64,000 nucleotides of DNA from Posidonia oceanica (GCA_037176725.1 JAZBRS010000029.1:42604001-42668000); one strand, 5' to 3'; positions 11,187 through 22,391 are shown, counted from the stretch's first letter. A program made the numbers and translations. The notes: generated from the letters alone by a model not told the origin.

Positions 11187-12107
11187 GGATAGTTTACGGT
11201 CCTATCAACCAGAAGTGATAGTTTACGGACCTATCAACCGAAAGCGATAGTTTATGGACCTATCAACCGGGAACGATAGTTTACGGGCCTATCAACCAGG
11301 AGCGATAGTTTACGGGCCTATCAACCGGAAGCGATAGTTTACGGTCCTATCAACCGGAAGCACAAACCATGAGTGATAGTTACTGGATATCAGCCGTATA
11401 ACGCAAATGCCAGAGAATGATAGTTTACGGTCCTATCAACCGGGAGTGATAGTTTACAGTCCTATCAACCGAGAGCGATAGTTTACGGACCTATCAACCG
11501 GGAGCGATTGTTTACGGGCCTATCAACAGGAAAGGGCATTGGCAGTTACTGGATATCAGCCGTATAACATGATTGGCGCAGTGATAGTTTACGGTCCTAT
11601 CAACCGGAAGCGATAGTTTACGGACCTATCAAACGAGAGCGATAGTTTACGGACCTATCAACTGGGAGTGATAGTTTACGGACCTATCAACCAGAAAGTG
11701 CAATCATGAGGGATAGTTACTGGTTATCAGCCGTATAATGCAATTGCAAGTGATAGTTTACGGTCCTATCAACCGGAAGCGATAGTTTACGGGCCTATCA
11801 ATCGGGAGCGATAGTTTAAGGACCTATCATCCAGGAGCGATAGTTTATGGTCCTATCAACTGGAAAGTGCAATTGCAAGGGACAATTACTGGATGTCAGC
11901 CGTATAACGTAATTGCAAGTGATAGTTTCGGATATCAGCCAAGGATAAGTTTTGGATCATCAGCCAGAGAATGATAGTTTATGGCCCTATCAACCGGAAA
12001 GTGCAATTACGAGGGACAGTTACTGGTTGTCAGCCGTATAACACAACTACGAGCTGGATAAGACACTAGCCCAAGATGATAGTTTACGGTCCTATCAACC
12101 GGAAAGA
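11187..12107 (-). repeat. 29-bp hairpin repeat array (body B, block 1)
   Basis: Tandem units of about 29 bp, consensus GATAGTTTACGGACCTATC plus AACCGGRAGC on the plus strand, with GATAG/CTATC arms. Interspersed are longer units with arms around GTTACTGGA and a CAGCCGTATAAC tail: GATA/TATC at 11375-11391, GACA/TGTC at 11881-11897 and 12015-12031. Tandem repeats at this place are characteristic of Tat/Ogre elements, but I know no report of the stem covariation. Confidence 0.9.
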
Positions 12108-12111
12108 GCAG

Positions 12112-12330
12112 AGATTGATTGATTGATTGATTGATGATTGATATTGATAAGAAAAAGAGGATTGATTGATATTGATAAGAAAAAGAGTGATTGATTGATA
12201 TTGATAAGAAAAAGAGTGATTGATTGATATTGATAAGAAATAGAGTGATTGATTGATATTGATAAGAAAAAGAGGATTGATTGATATTGATAAGAAAAAG
12301 AGTGATTGATTGATAAGAAAAAGAGAATGA
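12112..12330 (-). repeat. GATTGATATTGATAAGAAAAAGAG tandem repeats (body B, block 2)
   Basis: Units of roughly 30 bp grow out of a GATT microsatellite at the left edge. There is no coding potential beyond repeat translation. Homologous block in C at 33646-33878. Confidence 0.85.
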
Positions 12331-13297
12331 TAAGATATCGGACTGATCGGCCGGCAATGGGAAAGGGGTGATAAGATATCGGACTTATCGGCCGACAAAT
12401 GAATGAAAGAATAGAATGATATGATATCGGACTTATCGGCCGGCAAAAGGGGGATAAGGGAGTGATAAGATATCGGACTTATCGGCCGGCAAAAGGGGGG
12501 ATAAGGGAGTGATAAGATATCGGACTTATCGGCTAGCAAAGGGAAAGAGATGATAAGATATCGGACTTAACGGCCGGCAAATGAATAAAAGAATAGAATG
12601 ATAAGATATCAGACTTATCGGCCGGCAAAGAGGGGATGAAGGAATGATAAGATATCGGACTTATCGGCCGGCAAAGGGAAAGAGATGATAAGATATCGGA
12701 CTTATCGCCGGCAAATGAATAAAAGAATAGAGTGATAAGATATCGGACTTATCGGCTGGCAAAGAGGGGATAAAGGAATGATAAGATATCGGACTTATCG
12801 GCCGGCAAAGGGAAAGAGATGATAAGATATCGGACTTATAGACCGACAAAGGGAAAGAGATGATAAGATATCGGACTTATCGGCTGGCAAATGAATGAAA
12901 GAATAGAATGATAAGATATCAGACTTATCGACCGGCAAAGGAGGGATAAGGAAGTGATAAGATATCGGACTTATCGGCCGGCAAAGGGAAAGTGATGATA
13001 AGATATCGGACTTATCGATCGGCAAATGAATGAAAGAATAGAATGATAAGATATCGGACTTATCGACCGGCAAAGGGGGGATAAGGGAGTGATATGATAT
13101 CGGACTTATCGGCCGGCAAAGGGAAAGAGATGATAAGATATCGGACTTATCGGCCGGCAAAGGGATAGAGATGATAAGATATCGGACTTATCGGTCGGCA
13201 AATGAATGAAAGAATAGAATGATAAGATATCGGACTTATCGGCCGGCAAAGGGAAAGGGATGATAAGATATCAGACTTATCGACTGGCAAATGAATG
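12330..13297 (-). repeat. GATAAGATATCGGACTTATC repeat array (body B, block 3)
   Basis: About 20 units of 41-50 bp. Each starts with the dyad GATAAG-ATATCGGA-CTTATC, followed by a CGGCCGGCAAA tail and one of three spacers: GGGAAAGAGAT, TGAATGAAAGAATAGAAT, or a GGGGATAAGG type. The spacers alternate in a higher-order pattern. Long open frames on the minus strand come from the repeat and are not credible proteins. Confidence 0.9.
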
Positions 13298-13824
13298 GGT
13301 TTCGCGAGAGCGAATCATCTCATGATACCAAGAATACCATGAGGGGAAGAGAGGGAGAATGATACCAAGGGGCGATCAAAAGATGCCCCTGGTATCAGGA
13401 TGATACCAGGGGTTGGCCAACGCGTCCTTGGCATCGAAAGCAGAGGATGAGGACAAAACTGTCGTATTTGCCAGACGAGTAGTTTGGGGTACCAGCCCAA
13501 AGATGATGACAAGTTGACGGACCTATCGCTGAGCAGTTGGGGGTGCCAGCCCATAGATGATGATCCGGATGACGGTGCCCGGTAGCTTGTTTGCTCAGAC
13601 GTCATGGGTCAGTAGTTGGGTTGACTGATGAGGACTTTTCTCGCGATGTTTGGCAGCAAGTCTGGCGAGGGGCCCTGTAGATAAGATTGATATATGCACT
13701 TGAAGCAGACTTGTAATGCAAACAGGTGGCTCAGAATGCCTTTGTATTGATTTAACTTGATTACATGCCTTTGACAGGTCAAAAGTTTACAGCAAAAAGA
13801 TAAGCAGGCAGCTACATGGACGCT
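13298..13824 (-). other. Body B segment between the extra ORF and the repeat arrays
   Basis: Contains the conserved 11-bp stem CCCCTGGTATC/GATACCAGGGG (13386-13412) and two single copies of the A-type composite unit. In these the arms GTA/TAC (13479-13492) and GCA/TGC (13533-13546) surround GTTTGGGG and GTTGGGGG and are followed by CCAGCCC. No coding sequence is seen before the stop of the extra ORF at 13825. Confidence 0.7.
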
Positions 13825-14922
13825 CTAGTCGGTCCTGGCTTTCTTCGCCTTTCTGGAGTCAGGGAACTGAGGAGCGCCAGGAGGTATCTCATTGATAGGC
13901 CAGATAGCTTGTACCTCCGACAGATACTCGGGAGTGCACCCCGAACCTTGTGCAGATGCCAGATCAGTAGACCGCACTCTATGCTGCATGAGATTGGCCA
14001 GTTTTACTGTAGCAGATGCTGTCCCGTAAGGATATGCTTGAAGTAGCTTTGGGGCTGTGCTGTCTATGAAGGCGCCCTGCTGGAGTTCGAACTGCCGCAT
14101 GACCCAGTTGGAGTGGTACTCCACGCCCCTAGTGAATCTAGGCAGCACCACAAGTCGCACGTCGCGGGTATTGAAGAAGATGGTGAAGGGCTCAGCCGCA
14201 AACGGGATGATGCGCCAGGTGACGGTGTCGTCCGTCAGCTCAGATAATTTCTTGTATTCTTCGGGGACCTTCTGGATTGTCTTGGCATGGCCGCTATTGC
14301 AGTATGTTTCAATAATGTGGCCCTGGGGGCGCAGCAAGTCCAATTCAAGATGTGCAGCTAGCCAGATCTGTACTAGCACTCCGCAGCCGTGGAAGTGGCG
14401 GCAGCGGTGGGAGATGCGGTCCAGTCCGCAATAAGTTTCAGCCAAGACAACTGGTTCCAGGTTGATCTGCGTAGTCACCACAGCATGTGCGATTTCAGTG
14501 ATTTCTATCGTGACTGTCATTCGGCCATGAGTGAAGATCAGCTCTCCCAGAGATCGGGTGACAAATCCCCAAAGTCACAAATCATCTCCAAGTTCGGCAC
14601 GCTTGTCTATGATTTCATCAAAGTAGTGCAAGCGCAACATGGGCACGGGGCCGCTGGTGCAGATCAGTCTTTGCTGGCACCTGTCAGTAGATAGTCCAGA
14701 CAGCTTGCTGAGGACCGCTATGTATCTGTCACGCCTCATGAAAATGGGCGGTCCCATTAGTCGAGAGAAGCCATAGATGCGGCGCACCTTCTCCAGAGTA
14801 GGTGTCAGCTCGGTTTTTCCGAAGCGGAAGACATGGTGTGCCGGCTTCCAGAATCTTGCAGCGGCGCAGAGGAGATGGCGGCTTACTTCGACATCAGCCG
14901 CTTTCAATAGCTTTGTAGGCAT
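13825..14922 (-). pseudogene. Extra 3' ORF of body B, plant mobile domain/DUF7745-like
   Basis: A sense ORF downstream of integrase, broken by one in-frame TGA (14575-14577) and preceded by a TAG just upstream of the ATG at 14922. The N-terminal part has the motif FWKPAHHVFRFGKTELTPTL. The C-terminal part has a Tyr-Gly-Leu-Asp turn, an Ala-His-Leu-Glu-rich helix and a Trp-Val-Met-Arg-Gln-Phe block. These resemble the plant mobile domain and related DUF7745 proteins, which are known in cellular genes and in transposons. No signal peptide or membrane segment is seen, so an envelope role is unlikely. The family assignment is by eye. Function in the element is unknown. Confidence 0.6.
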
Positions 14923-16519
14923 GCCCTAGAGGCGCAGCTTCTCGTAGTCTTCCAGAGTAAGCTTGCCAATCCAGGCCCCACAGGGCTTTAGAACAGTGCA
15001 CTGGGGTTTGGAGAGTTGGATATCCCATGGCGCAGGCCGCAGGGGTACAGGCAGATGCTGCAGAGCTTGAAGGTACCTGTTATCAATATTGCAGATAGTC
15101 AAATCACACAGGCATATAATCTTTTGCAGAAAGCAGAATCCGAGACTGATAGAGCAGTTCTACCATGTATTCAGCAGTTAATATCAGAGTAAAACAGCTA
15201 AACAATCGTAAGCAGGAAAGATCTGTAGCAGTCTTGTTGACACAGGGGCGAAGACAGGTAGGAGATCCGGACCAGCGCAGCTCGAGCAACGTCAACGCGC
15301 GCTTGGCAAGAAGTATTGTCTCAGGGCTGAAGCGGGTTGCCGAGCGAAATGATTGAAGATGCATGTATGCGTGATGCAGGTTGGTATGCTTTGGTGCCCT
15401 CAGCATACCGAGTACTTTGGTGCTTGTTGTAGAGGAAAGGAGTGATCCCTGACTCACTGGGCCCTACTCGGACTCTTTTCTTGCTGGTGGCACTCCGGAA
15501 TGGGTGTTGGCAGTATACAGCTGCTGGTGGTGTGAGGACAGGCTACCTGCCGAGCTCTCGGGACCTACACCTATTCTTTCTGCTCTCTTTTTTTGATTTC
15601 TCCCTCATGGGTATGCAGTCTTTCTCTGCCCCTAGCCAGGAGATGGTAAGTGTTTGTTCTTGGAGGGAAGTGGTAGACCCGTTTAGGCTTACACCCTTGG
15701 GTTTCTTATAAGGTACGGGGGCATGATGTTGCCTGTATTTTCGGGCTAAACCTTGCCCTTTTCTTTTCTTTCTTTTTTTTCTTTTCTTTGCTTGCTTTTT
15801 CTCCCTTTTTTTTGTTTTTGTTCCATCTCTTTTTTGTTTGTTTGATTTCTTTTTCTCCTTTTTTCCATAGGCTTTTACTATCCCCATTTTGGTGGCAAAA
15901 GAAAGGGTGTTTGAGTTGTATTGGATGTGGTTTTTGGGTCTGCTGTGTGATGGGTAGAAGGAGCAGGGTTAGACTGCACACCCCTATCTCTAGGGCCGGC
16001 TTCTGTCTTCGTCTTCTGTTCCTTGGATGTGCCCAAACCTGGATGTCTATTCTCACTTTCTTCAACTCACATCCAAACATTTTTTCTCCTCAGAGGTGTA
16101 TGTCCTTACGAGTTTAGGCAGTTCGCCTGTCCTATTTGGTGGTGGCTCCCTCACATGCTAAGGCGTCTAAGTAGTACCGAGCGAGGCAGGGTGGACTCTT
16201 TCCAAAGCAGGCAAGCACTTTCGGTTTTCAACACCGGGCAAAAGATGCAATATGCGACTTGAGAGGATGGCGACGATGATTTGAAAAGGGTTGATGCGTG
16301 TTTGGAGAGGATGACGATGATGATTTGAAAAGGATTGATGCATGTTTGGAGAGGATGACGATGATGATTTGAAAAGGATTGATGCATGAGTAGGATAGAA
16401 GGAGCATGAGCGCATGTTCAAGAACAAAAGTAAGAAACAAGATAGTAGATGCAAGAAGGAAAGGAATGCGAGAAGTGAGAATGCAAGTGTGTAGGTGGGA
16501 GAAGGATATTTGCAACGGG
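14923..16519 (-). other. Body B interval between integrase and the extra ORF
   Basis: Mostly non-coding. The part just upstream of the extra ORF (to about 15078) stays partly open in frame and is preceded in sense by TTGATAACAG, which could be a 3' splice site feeding that ORF. A strongly purine-rich sense tract (about 15760-15890) gives spurious Lys-rich frames. The 15104-15457 open frame matches no family I recognise. Confidence 0.5.
16264..16396 (-). repeat. Three 44-bp tandem copies after integrase (body B)
   Basis: Three copies of a unit starting GGATGACGATGATGATTTG, just downstream in sense of the integrase C terminus. The same three-copy array is at about 37899-38030 in C. If translated they would extend integrase with an Ile/Ser/His-rich tail, but they are more likely untranslated. 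Confidence 0.75.
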
Positions 16520-17700
16520 GCCGCCTCCGGCTTCTGATAATACTTCTTGAGGTAGCAGAGGTTGACGGGCTCAGACTGCTCAACCTGGCCCATATCCTAA
16601 AGAGTTATGGCGCCGCCCGAGAAGACTTGCTTCACCACAAAGGGACCACACCAGTTAAGTCGGAATTTCCCTCGACCATCAAGCAGGTGAATGGCACGCA
16701 GAACAAGGTCCCCTGTCTTGAAGCCTCTTGGCTGAACTTTCTTCAAGTAAGAGCTGGCCATTCTCTTTTGATAGTAGTGAGCATTATGCATTGCTTGCAG
16801 CCTGTGCTCATCAATCAGGTTTAGTTGGACATAGCGGTCTTCGACCCATTCTTCTTCATCCAACTCAGCCTCGCGTAGGATCCGCAGTGAGGAGATCTCT
16901 ACCTTGATGGGCAGCACCGCCTCCATGCCGTACACCAGAGAGTACGGGGTGGCGCCTGTTGAAGTGCGGACAGATGTCCTATACGCCCAGAGTGCGTAAG
17001 GAAGCTTGTCGTGCTAGTCCTTATGAGTTTCTGCCATTTTCTTCAAGATTTTTACAAGATTTTTGTTGGCGGACTCCACTGCACCGTTCATCTGTGCTCG
17101 GTAAGGCGAGGATCTGTAATGCTTGATACTGAAGCTCTGCAGATAGTGTTCGATCCTCTTAGCAATAAAGTTTGTGCCATTGTCAGATATAATTGCATGT
17201 GGGACCCCGTACCGGTCTATGATGTTGTTTCTGATGAATTTTTCTGTAGCCACGGCAGTCACCGTCTTGTAGGAGGTCACTTCCACCCATTTAGTGAAGT
17301 AATCAATCGCTACCGGAATGTAACGATGACCATTAAAAGCTGGAGGGTAGATGGTGCCAATGACATCAATCCCCCAGGTGGAGAAAGGCCATGGCAACGA
17401 CATGCTATGCAGCTCTTGAGGGGGCGCCCGAATAAAGTTACCGTGCACTTGGCAGTTATGGCATCTGCGCACGAATCGGTAGGAGTCGGCCTCCATAGCC
17501 AGCCAGTAGTATCCTTGCAGCATTATCTTCTTGGCTAGGAGGACGCCATTCATGTGTGGGCCGCAGGTCCCCGCATGCACTTGAAGCATCAGTGCATCAG
17601 CCTTTGATTTTTTTAGGCAGCGCAGGAGCATTTGATTGTATGATCTTCTGTACAACTGTCCCGCCCCCAATACATACGTTGACGCCAGACACGTCAGAGT
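16520..17700 (-). pseudogene. int: Integrase, body B (catalytic triad present, C terminus broken)
   Basis: Integrase inserts the element cDNA into the genome. The N-terminal zinc finger is visible (HAGTCGPH then CHNC from about 17577 downward). The catalytic core has Asp (17367, in WGIDVIG), Asp (17184, in SDNGTNF) and Glu (17076, in AVESANKN), spaced D-60-D-35-E as in the family. After Glu the frame stops at about 17014. The C-terminal part resumes at 16935 (YGMEAVLP, then a GPFVV block and KKYY) with one further stop near 16597. Catalytic residues survive, but the reading frame does not. Confidence 0.9.
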
Positions 17701-17879
17701 TCTCTTGTCCACTGGTGAAGTACCGGGTGGAAAGCTGCCGGACTCCAAGAAAGCTTTGATGTCTTTGTACCAGGGCTGCTCCTCTGCTGTTGGATATGCC
17801 TCCTCGATGCTCATATAGTGTGCAGGCTGCTCAATGCGAGTAATAGATACATCCACTGTGCTGTCTTCAGGTATACTGA

Positions 17880-18300
17880 GCCAGGACGCCAAGGTAGCTA
17901 GCGCATCTGCATATGCGTTCCTTGCTCGGTTCATGTATACGAAGCGGATGCTTGCAAATTGTTCTATCAACTTCAGCAGATGCTCATGATATGGCAGTAG
18001 CTTCGGATCTTTCGTTTTCCACTTGCCATTGACTTGAGAAATCACCAGCAAAGCATTGCCGTGCACCAGCAACTTCCGCACCACATGCTCGAGGGCAACA
18101 TTCAGTCCTAGGATGCATGCCTCATACTCTGCTTCGTTGTTGGTGCACTTGAAGGTCAGCTTCCTGAAGAAGGGAATCATCTGTCCCTGAGGCGTTGTCA
18201 GCACTGCGCCTACGCCTCGGCCTCTTTTGTTTACGGCACCATCGAAGTATAGCTGCCATTGCTCCTGATCTTCAGGATCTTTGTCTTCAGAGTCCTCCAT
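17880..18300 (-). pseudogene. Second (archaeal-type) RNase H, body B
   Basis: An additional RNase H following the Ty3-type one is diagnostic of the Tat lineage and probably supplies the active RNA-degrading function. The start YFDGAVNKRGRG (first Asp about 18243) and the Glu-rich NNEAEYEA are intact. The expected Asp after VHG is Asn in this copy (about 18057). The last Asp, in NAYADALA, is present (about 17907). Body C keeps Asp at the VHG position (VHGDA), so the Asn is private to B. Confidence 0.85.
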
Positions 18301-18379
18301 TGCAAACAGAATGTCTTCATCTGGAAACTGCGTCTGGAGTGGCTGATATTCAGGCAGTGGGAGATCAGCAAGATGGTCT

Positions 18380-18812
18380 GCCATAGCTTGACCCTTCATG
18401 GATGTGTGACAAAGGTTGTGTTGTACTGAGACAGTAGCACCTGCCACTTAGCACATCTGCCCACCATGGCCGGCTTTTGAAAGAGGAACTTGATTGGATC
18501 ATGCCGGTATAAGAGCTGGACTAGGTATGCCATCATGTAATGCCTTAATTTCTGTGCAGCCCTGAAGAGGGACAAGCAGGTCTTCTCTATTGTACTGTAC
18601 TTGGCTTCGCATTCCTTGAACTTCTTGCTCAGGTAGTAGATGGCGCGCTCCTTTCTACCAGATTCGTCATGCTAGCCCAAGACGGTGCCCATGGAATGCT
18701 GCGTGGTAGAAAGGTAGAGAAGCAAGGGTCTCCCTGGAGTAGGGGGAACCAAGACAGGAGGCTTAATCAGCAGTTGCTTGATCTTGACAAATGCAGCCTG
18801 ACACTCCTCGCT
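18380..18812 (-). pseudogene. Ty3-type RNase H, body B
   Basis: Recognised from the block RAIYYLSKKF and the following Tyr-Ser-Thr-Ile-Glu-Lys and AAQKLRHYMMAY motifs. The first catalytic Asp is not at its usual place (YLSTTQHS), as expected for Tat elements, where this domain is degenerate. There is a private TAG after GTVLG, and a short deletion before MKGQA shifts the frame. Confidence 0.8.
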
Positions 18813-19736
18813 CTAATGAATTTGCACATTCCTCTTCAGGAGCTTGAATATATGTTCACAGATGGGCGTAAGCTGTGCAATGAAGCGACTGATGTATTGT
18901 AAACGCCCAAGCAGACCTCTGACCTCCTTTTCAGTTTGAGGGGGTGGCATATCCACGATGGCTTTTGCCTTCATCGGGTCCACCTCAATCCCCCTTTGGC
19001 AAACAATGTAGCCCAGCAGTTTGCCAGATGATACCCCGAATACACACTTGTTGGGGTTCAGGCACAGCTTTTACTTCCATAGATAGGTAAAGAGCTTCTT
19101 TAGATAGGCAAGATGATCTTCAGGCTCTTTGGTTTTAGCAATCATGTCGTCTACATAGACCTCCACTTCTTGGAGCATGAGGTCGTGGAACAGCGCAGTC
19201 ATGGCCCTCTGATAGGTTGCACCAGCATTCTTCAGTCCGAACTGCATGACTTGGTAGCAGAAGACTCCCCAAGGGGTGATGAATGAAGTCTTCTCCATGT
19301 CTTCTTCTGCCATTTTGATCTGATTGTATCTAGAAAAGCCCTCCATGATGGAGAGCATCTTGTGGCCCATTGTATTGTCGACTAGGACGTCAATGTGAGG
19401 CCATGGGAAGTCGTCCTTGGGACTCGCCTTGTTCAGGTCCCTATAGTCGATGCAGATCAGGACGCGGCCATCTTTCTTGGGCACAGGTACAATGTTTGCC
19501 AGCCACTCAGGATAAAGGACGACCTTGAGGAAATTGACTCTGTGCTGTTTCATGATCTCTTCTTTGATCATAAGCAGCCACTGCGGTCACCATCTTCTCA
19601 GCTTCTGCTTTACTGGCTTGGCATTTGGGTCTAGGGATAGATTGTGCACCACTATCTCTATGTCAAGGCCAACCATATCTTCATAACTCCAGGCGAAGAC
19701 ATCCACATATTCTTTTAGGAATGCGATGAACTCGGC
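18813..19736 (-). pseudogene. RT: Reverse transcriptase, body B
   Basis: Reverse transcriptase copies element RNA to DNA. Motifs in order: FAWSYEDM and KPVKQKLRR leader, YPEWLANIVPVPKKDG, YRDLNKASPKDDFP, FGLKNAGATYQRAM, and the active site YVDDMI. Stops shared with C lie at 19587-19589 (Arg position before MIKEEI) and 18813-18815 (the Trp before SEECQAAF). Private changes include a stop at 19071 and Gly-to-Arg in the SMMEGFSGYN-equivalent block. The core is readable from 19571 to 19071. Confidence 0.92.
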
Positions 19737-21159
19737 TCAAGCCTGGGAGGACAGCTGGGCACTGATGCGAACTTCTCTGACTTCCTCAGCTATGCCGATA
19801 TTGACAACCTCTGTTTCTTCTTCAACATGAAGGTTGGGGCCTTCTGGGTCGTCGTCGTAGGGCCGGAACTCGGGCAATGGTTCGTCAGTCTCATCCATGC
19901 CTGTATCATCCTCCTCTCCATAAGCAACAAGTTCTGAGAGGATCTCTTTCTCAAAGGAAGGATTTGTGATGTCGAAAGAGTGTATATGTTCCGCTGCTTG
20001 GCCCTGGTGACGCTTCAGGATGGTCACGCTTACTCGAGTATTCTTGTAACCTCGGTGCGCGACCTCCGTCCTAGCAACTTCTTCTGTATGCTCTGGCCTG
20101 ATTGATTCTGCTGAAAGCTCTGCTGATACTGCTGAGGGCCTTGCTGATTCTGCCACTGATACTGCTGGTGGCCCTGATACTGATGCTGCTGACAACTCTG
20201 TTACTGATTCTGCTTTCTGCTCTGTTGCTGCTGCTGTTTGGACTACTGGTGCTTCCTCCCTTGAGTCTTCTGATATGCTTGTGGAGGGTATGCCGGACTG
20301 GCGGCTGTTCAGGGTACTGTCGCTTCCTACACTGCCCAAGTGAGGCATGTGCTGCGCAAACCACCTAGACCCGCCTTCCGGTTGGAGGGTAATGAGCTCA
20401 TCTGGTCTAGGGGAGTCCGGTATTGCCAAGTCTTCTTCTAGGACCATGATAGAGGCATGGTCTTCTCGCAGAGGAGGGTCCATAGCCACAGCTTTCCCTT
20501 TCCTTTCTGCGGCTTGGTGCTCTGCTAGGTCTTCTGTTATCGACTTGAGCTGTTCTTGATAAAGTAGCTCTAAGTCGGACATCCATGAATTGACCTGGGC
20601 TTCTATCGCCACTCCTTCCTCCTCATCTGAGGGTGAGTCGACATAGTAGGCGCCGGGGGCCTACGGCACTGGCCCGGCTGCTAGATGGATCGCTGCCCTT
20701 GAAATTTGCATGGTCTGGCTCGCGGGCATGCCTGATAGTGGTAGCTTCAGCATCGGAGATCCAAATAGACTGGTCAACGAGGCCACAGACGGGTATGCTG
20801 CCAGGGTCACCGCTGCAGTTAGAGGGCAAGCAGAGGTGCTCTTCTGAGGGCTCAAGGGCCGAGAGGCTACGATGCTCAACTGGTCCTTCGCAACTGGTGG
20901 TGACGGTGAGAGTGCGGCTTCTGACACCATGGGGTCCTGCCATGAGAGTTGCTATTTTGTGGCAGGAAGATGTGAAGCTGACTGCGCCGGTTGCACTCCC
21001 GGTGATGTGGCTGCTGAAACGGGTCGAGTCGTGCCGCTGACTGAGCTGTCTGGCTGTCCTTCCAGAGAGTGACAGCGGTACTAATGTGACTGCGACCGCA
21101 GGTGGCCTGCCTAATTGTGCTAGAAGGAGTGTGTCTGACTTCTGAGCTGCTGCTACTGC
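19737..21159 (-). pseudogene. Protease-RT linker, Ser/Ala/Pro- and acid-rich, body B
   Basis: A low-complexity region between protease and RT. It has a Ser/Ala/Val-rich part with repeated AES/SAVS words, then an acidic part leading into RT (EEDDTGMDETDEPLPEF). In C the same region is one frame continuous with protease and RT, so I see no need for an intron here, unlike classical Ogre. B has a frameshift near 21160 relative to protease, a TAG/TAA inside, and a TGA at 19737-19739 shared with C. Confidence 0.75.
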
Positions 21160-22330
21160 CTATGCTTGTAATGTGGATGTGGCTACAGGAATATTTGAGC
21201 TTGTCAATTCCACCACAGAGCCTGCTGATTTGTCTGCTGTATCTGAAGGAAGAGCCGAATGAACTGACCCGGGAGCTTCAGTGCTGATCTGAGCCTTACT
21301 GCCTGTTGGGACTGCCTCTGTTGTGCCAGACTGCTCCTCATCCGAGTAGTAGTCCTCAACGCAGACCCAATCTTCTGTCAGCACCGCGACTTCATCATCA
21401 GTTGATTCCAGAACTCCTGCACTGGAGAAGTTAGTGAGGTCTCTAGGGATGGCAAATTCCTGATTCTTCATCTGGAGGCAGTGATCTTCGCTGGACTTGG
21501 GCACATAATCGAGGCCTTCAGATTTCCTTCGCTCTGCCGCTACGATCGGCTCTGCGATCCCCTGGCCGTGACGCCTGAGCGGTGTACTCTTTATGTAACC
21601 CCACCTGTGACATACATTCTCAACCATTCGGAAGGGGTTGTTGTGAACGGCCAAGGAGTTGGCGCGCTCAAGATCAGGAATGAAGTTAACTGGCTCGCAC
21701 CGATTAAAGCGATACAAGGCTTCAGAAGTCTCAGGGTCAAACGGGATAGCTTGTGAAGAGACGGGGGAGATTGCCTCGATCCGCTCCTTCTCAAAGTTCT
21801 CCGCCATGACGACAATGACATCATCGCCGTGACGGTACTTTATCATTCGATGGAGGGTCGAGGGAAGGACCTGATGCTTGTGGAGCCAAGGGCGCCCAAG
21901 CAGAAGATTGAAATTCGGCTTCAAGTCGACGACATAGAATTCTACATCGAAAACGATTAGGCCAATAGCAAGAGGAATAATCAGGATCCCCAGAGCATCA
22001 TGGTGGGTGTTGTCAAAAGATGTCATTCCCTTCACGGCTGTCGTGATGTCCTCGGCTTTGAATCTGAGCTTGGTTGCAGTGTGCAAAGGGTAGACGTTAA
22101 GGCCTGACTCGTTATCAACCAGTGTTAGGGGAATGCGAAAGTTTTTGAACTGAACCGTGACGAACAGGGGTTGATTGTGATTAATCACCGCCGGAGGCAG
22201 CTCATCACTTGTAAAAGAGATGACCTAGGGCTCCGCAATCATCGCTACCATGCTTTCCAAGGCTGAAGGCTCAATAGACTGGGACACACGGGCAGCCTGG
22301 AACACACGAAGAAAAGACTCGCGGTGTTCG
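21160..22330 (-). pseudogene. pro: Aspartic protease, body B
   Basis: The retropepsin-like protease cleaves the polyprotein. The active-site block is recognisable as LTLVDNESG in B; the intact-looking copy in C reads LTLVDNGSG. The Gly-to-Glu change beside the catalytic loop should damage it. A further conserved block, FNLLLGRPWLH, follows. The region upstream (IWDLIHTSAEHRKA-like in C) belongs to the same frame. Protease is offset by -1 from gag in both B and C. Confidence 0.85.
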
Positions 22331-22391
22331 GTAGAGGTGTGGATTAGGTCTCAAATGGAAATGTCGGCTTTGACCTTCCTAAGTTGGGAGG

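Noticed and set aside
12007..13160. Minus-strand frames with repeated ADKSDILS-type words
   Set aside because: Direct translation of repeat blocks 2 and 3. Present in several frames and shifting with unit order between B and C.
11187..13297. CRISPR-like look of regularly spaced repeats
   Set aside because: Units are contiguous degenerate tandem repeats without unique spacers, lie inside a plant retrotransposon 3' UTR, and no cas-like gene exists.
13825..14922. Extra 3' ORF as an envelope gene
   Set aside because: Position would fit, but there is no signal peptide, membrane segment or cleavage motif, and the motifs resemble plant mobile domain/DUF7745 proteins.
15543..16080. Lys-rich frames downstream of integrase
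   Set aside because: Artefact of the A/G-rich sense tract. Frame not maintained between B and C.
20102..20368. Leucine-rich plus-strand frame that looks like membrane helices (also 41743-42009)
   Set aside because: Shadow of the Ser/Ala/Glu-rich protease-RT linker on the minus strand.
19737..21160. Ogre-type intron between protease and RT
   Set aside because: In body C protease, linker and RT are in one frame interrupted only by point stops, so an intron is not required. Splice junction data could reopen this.
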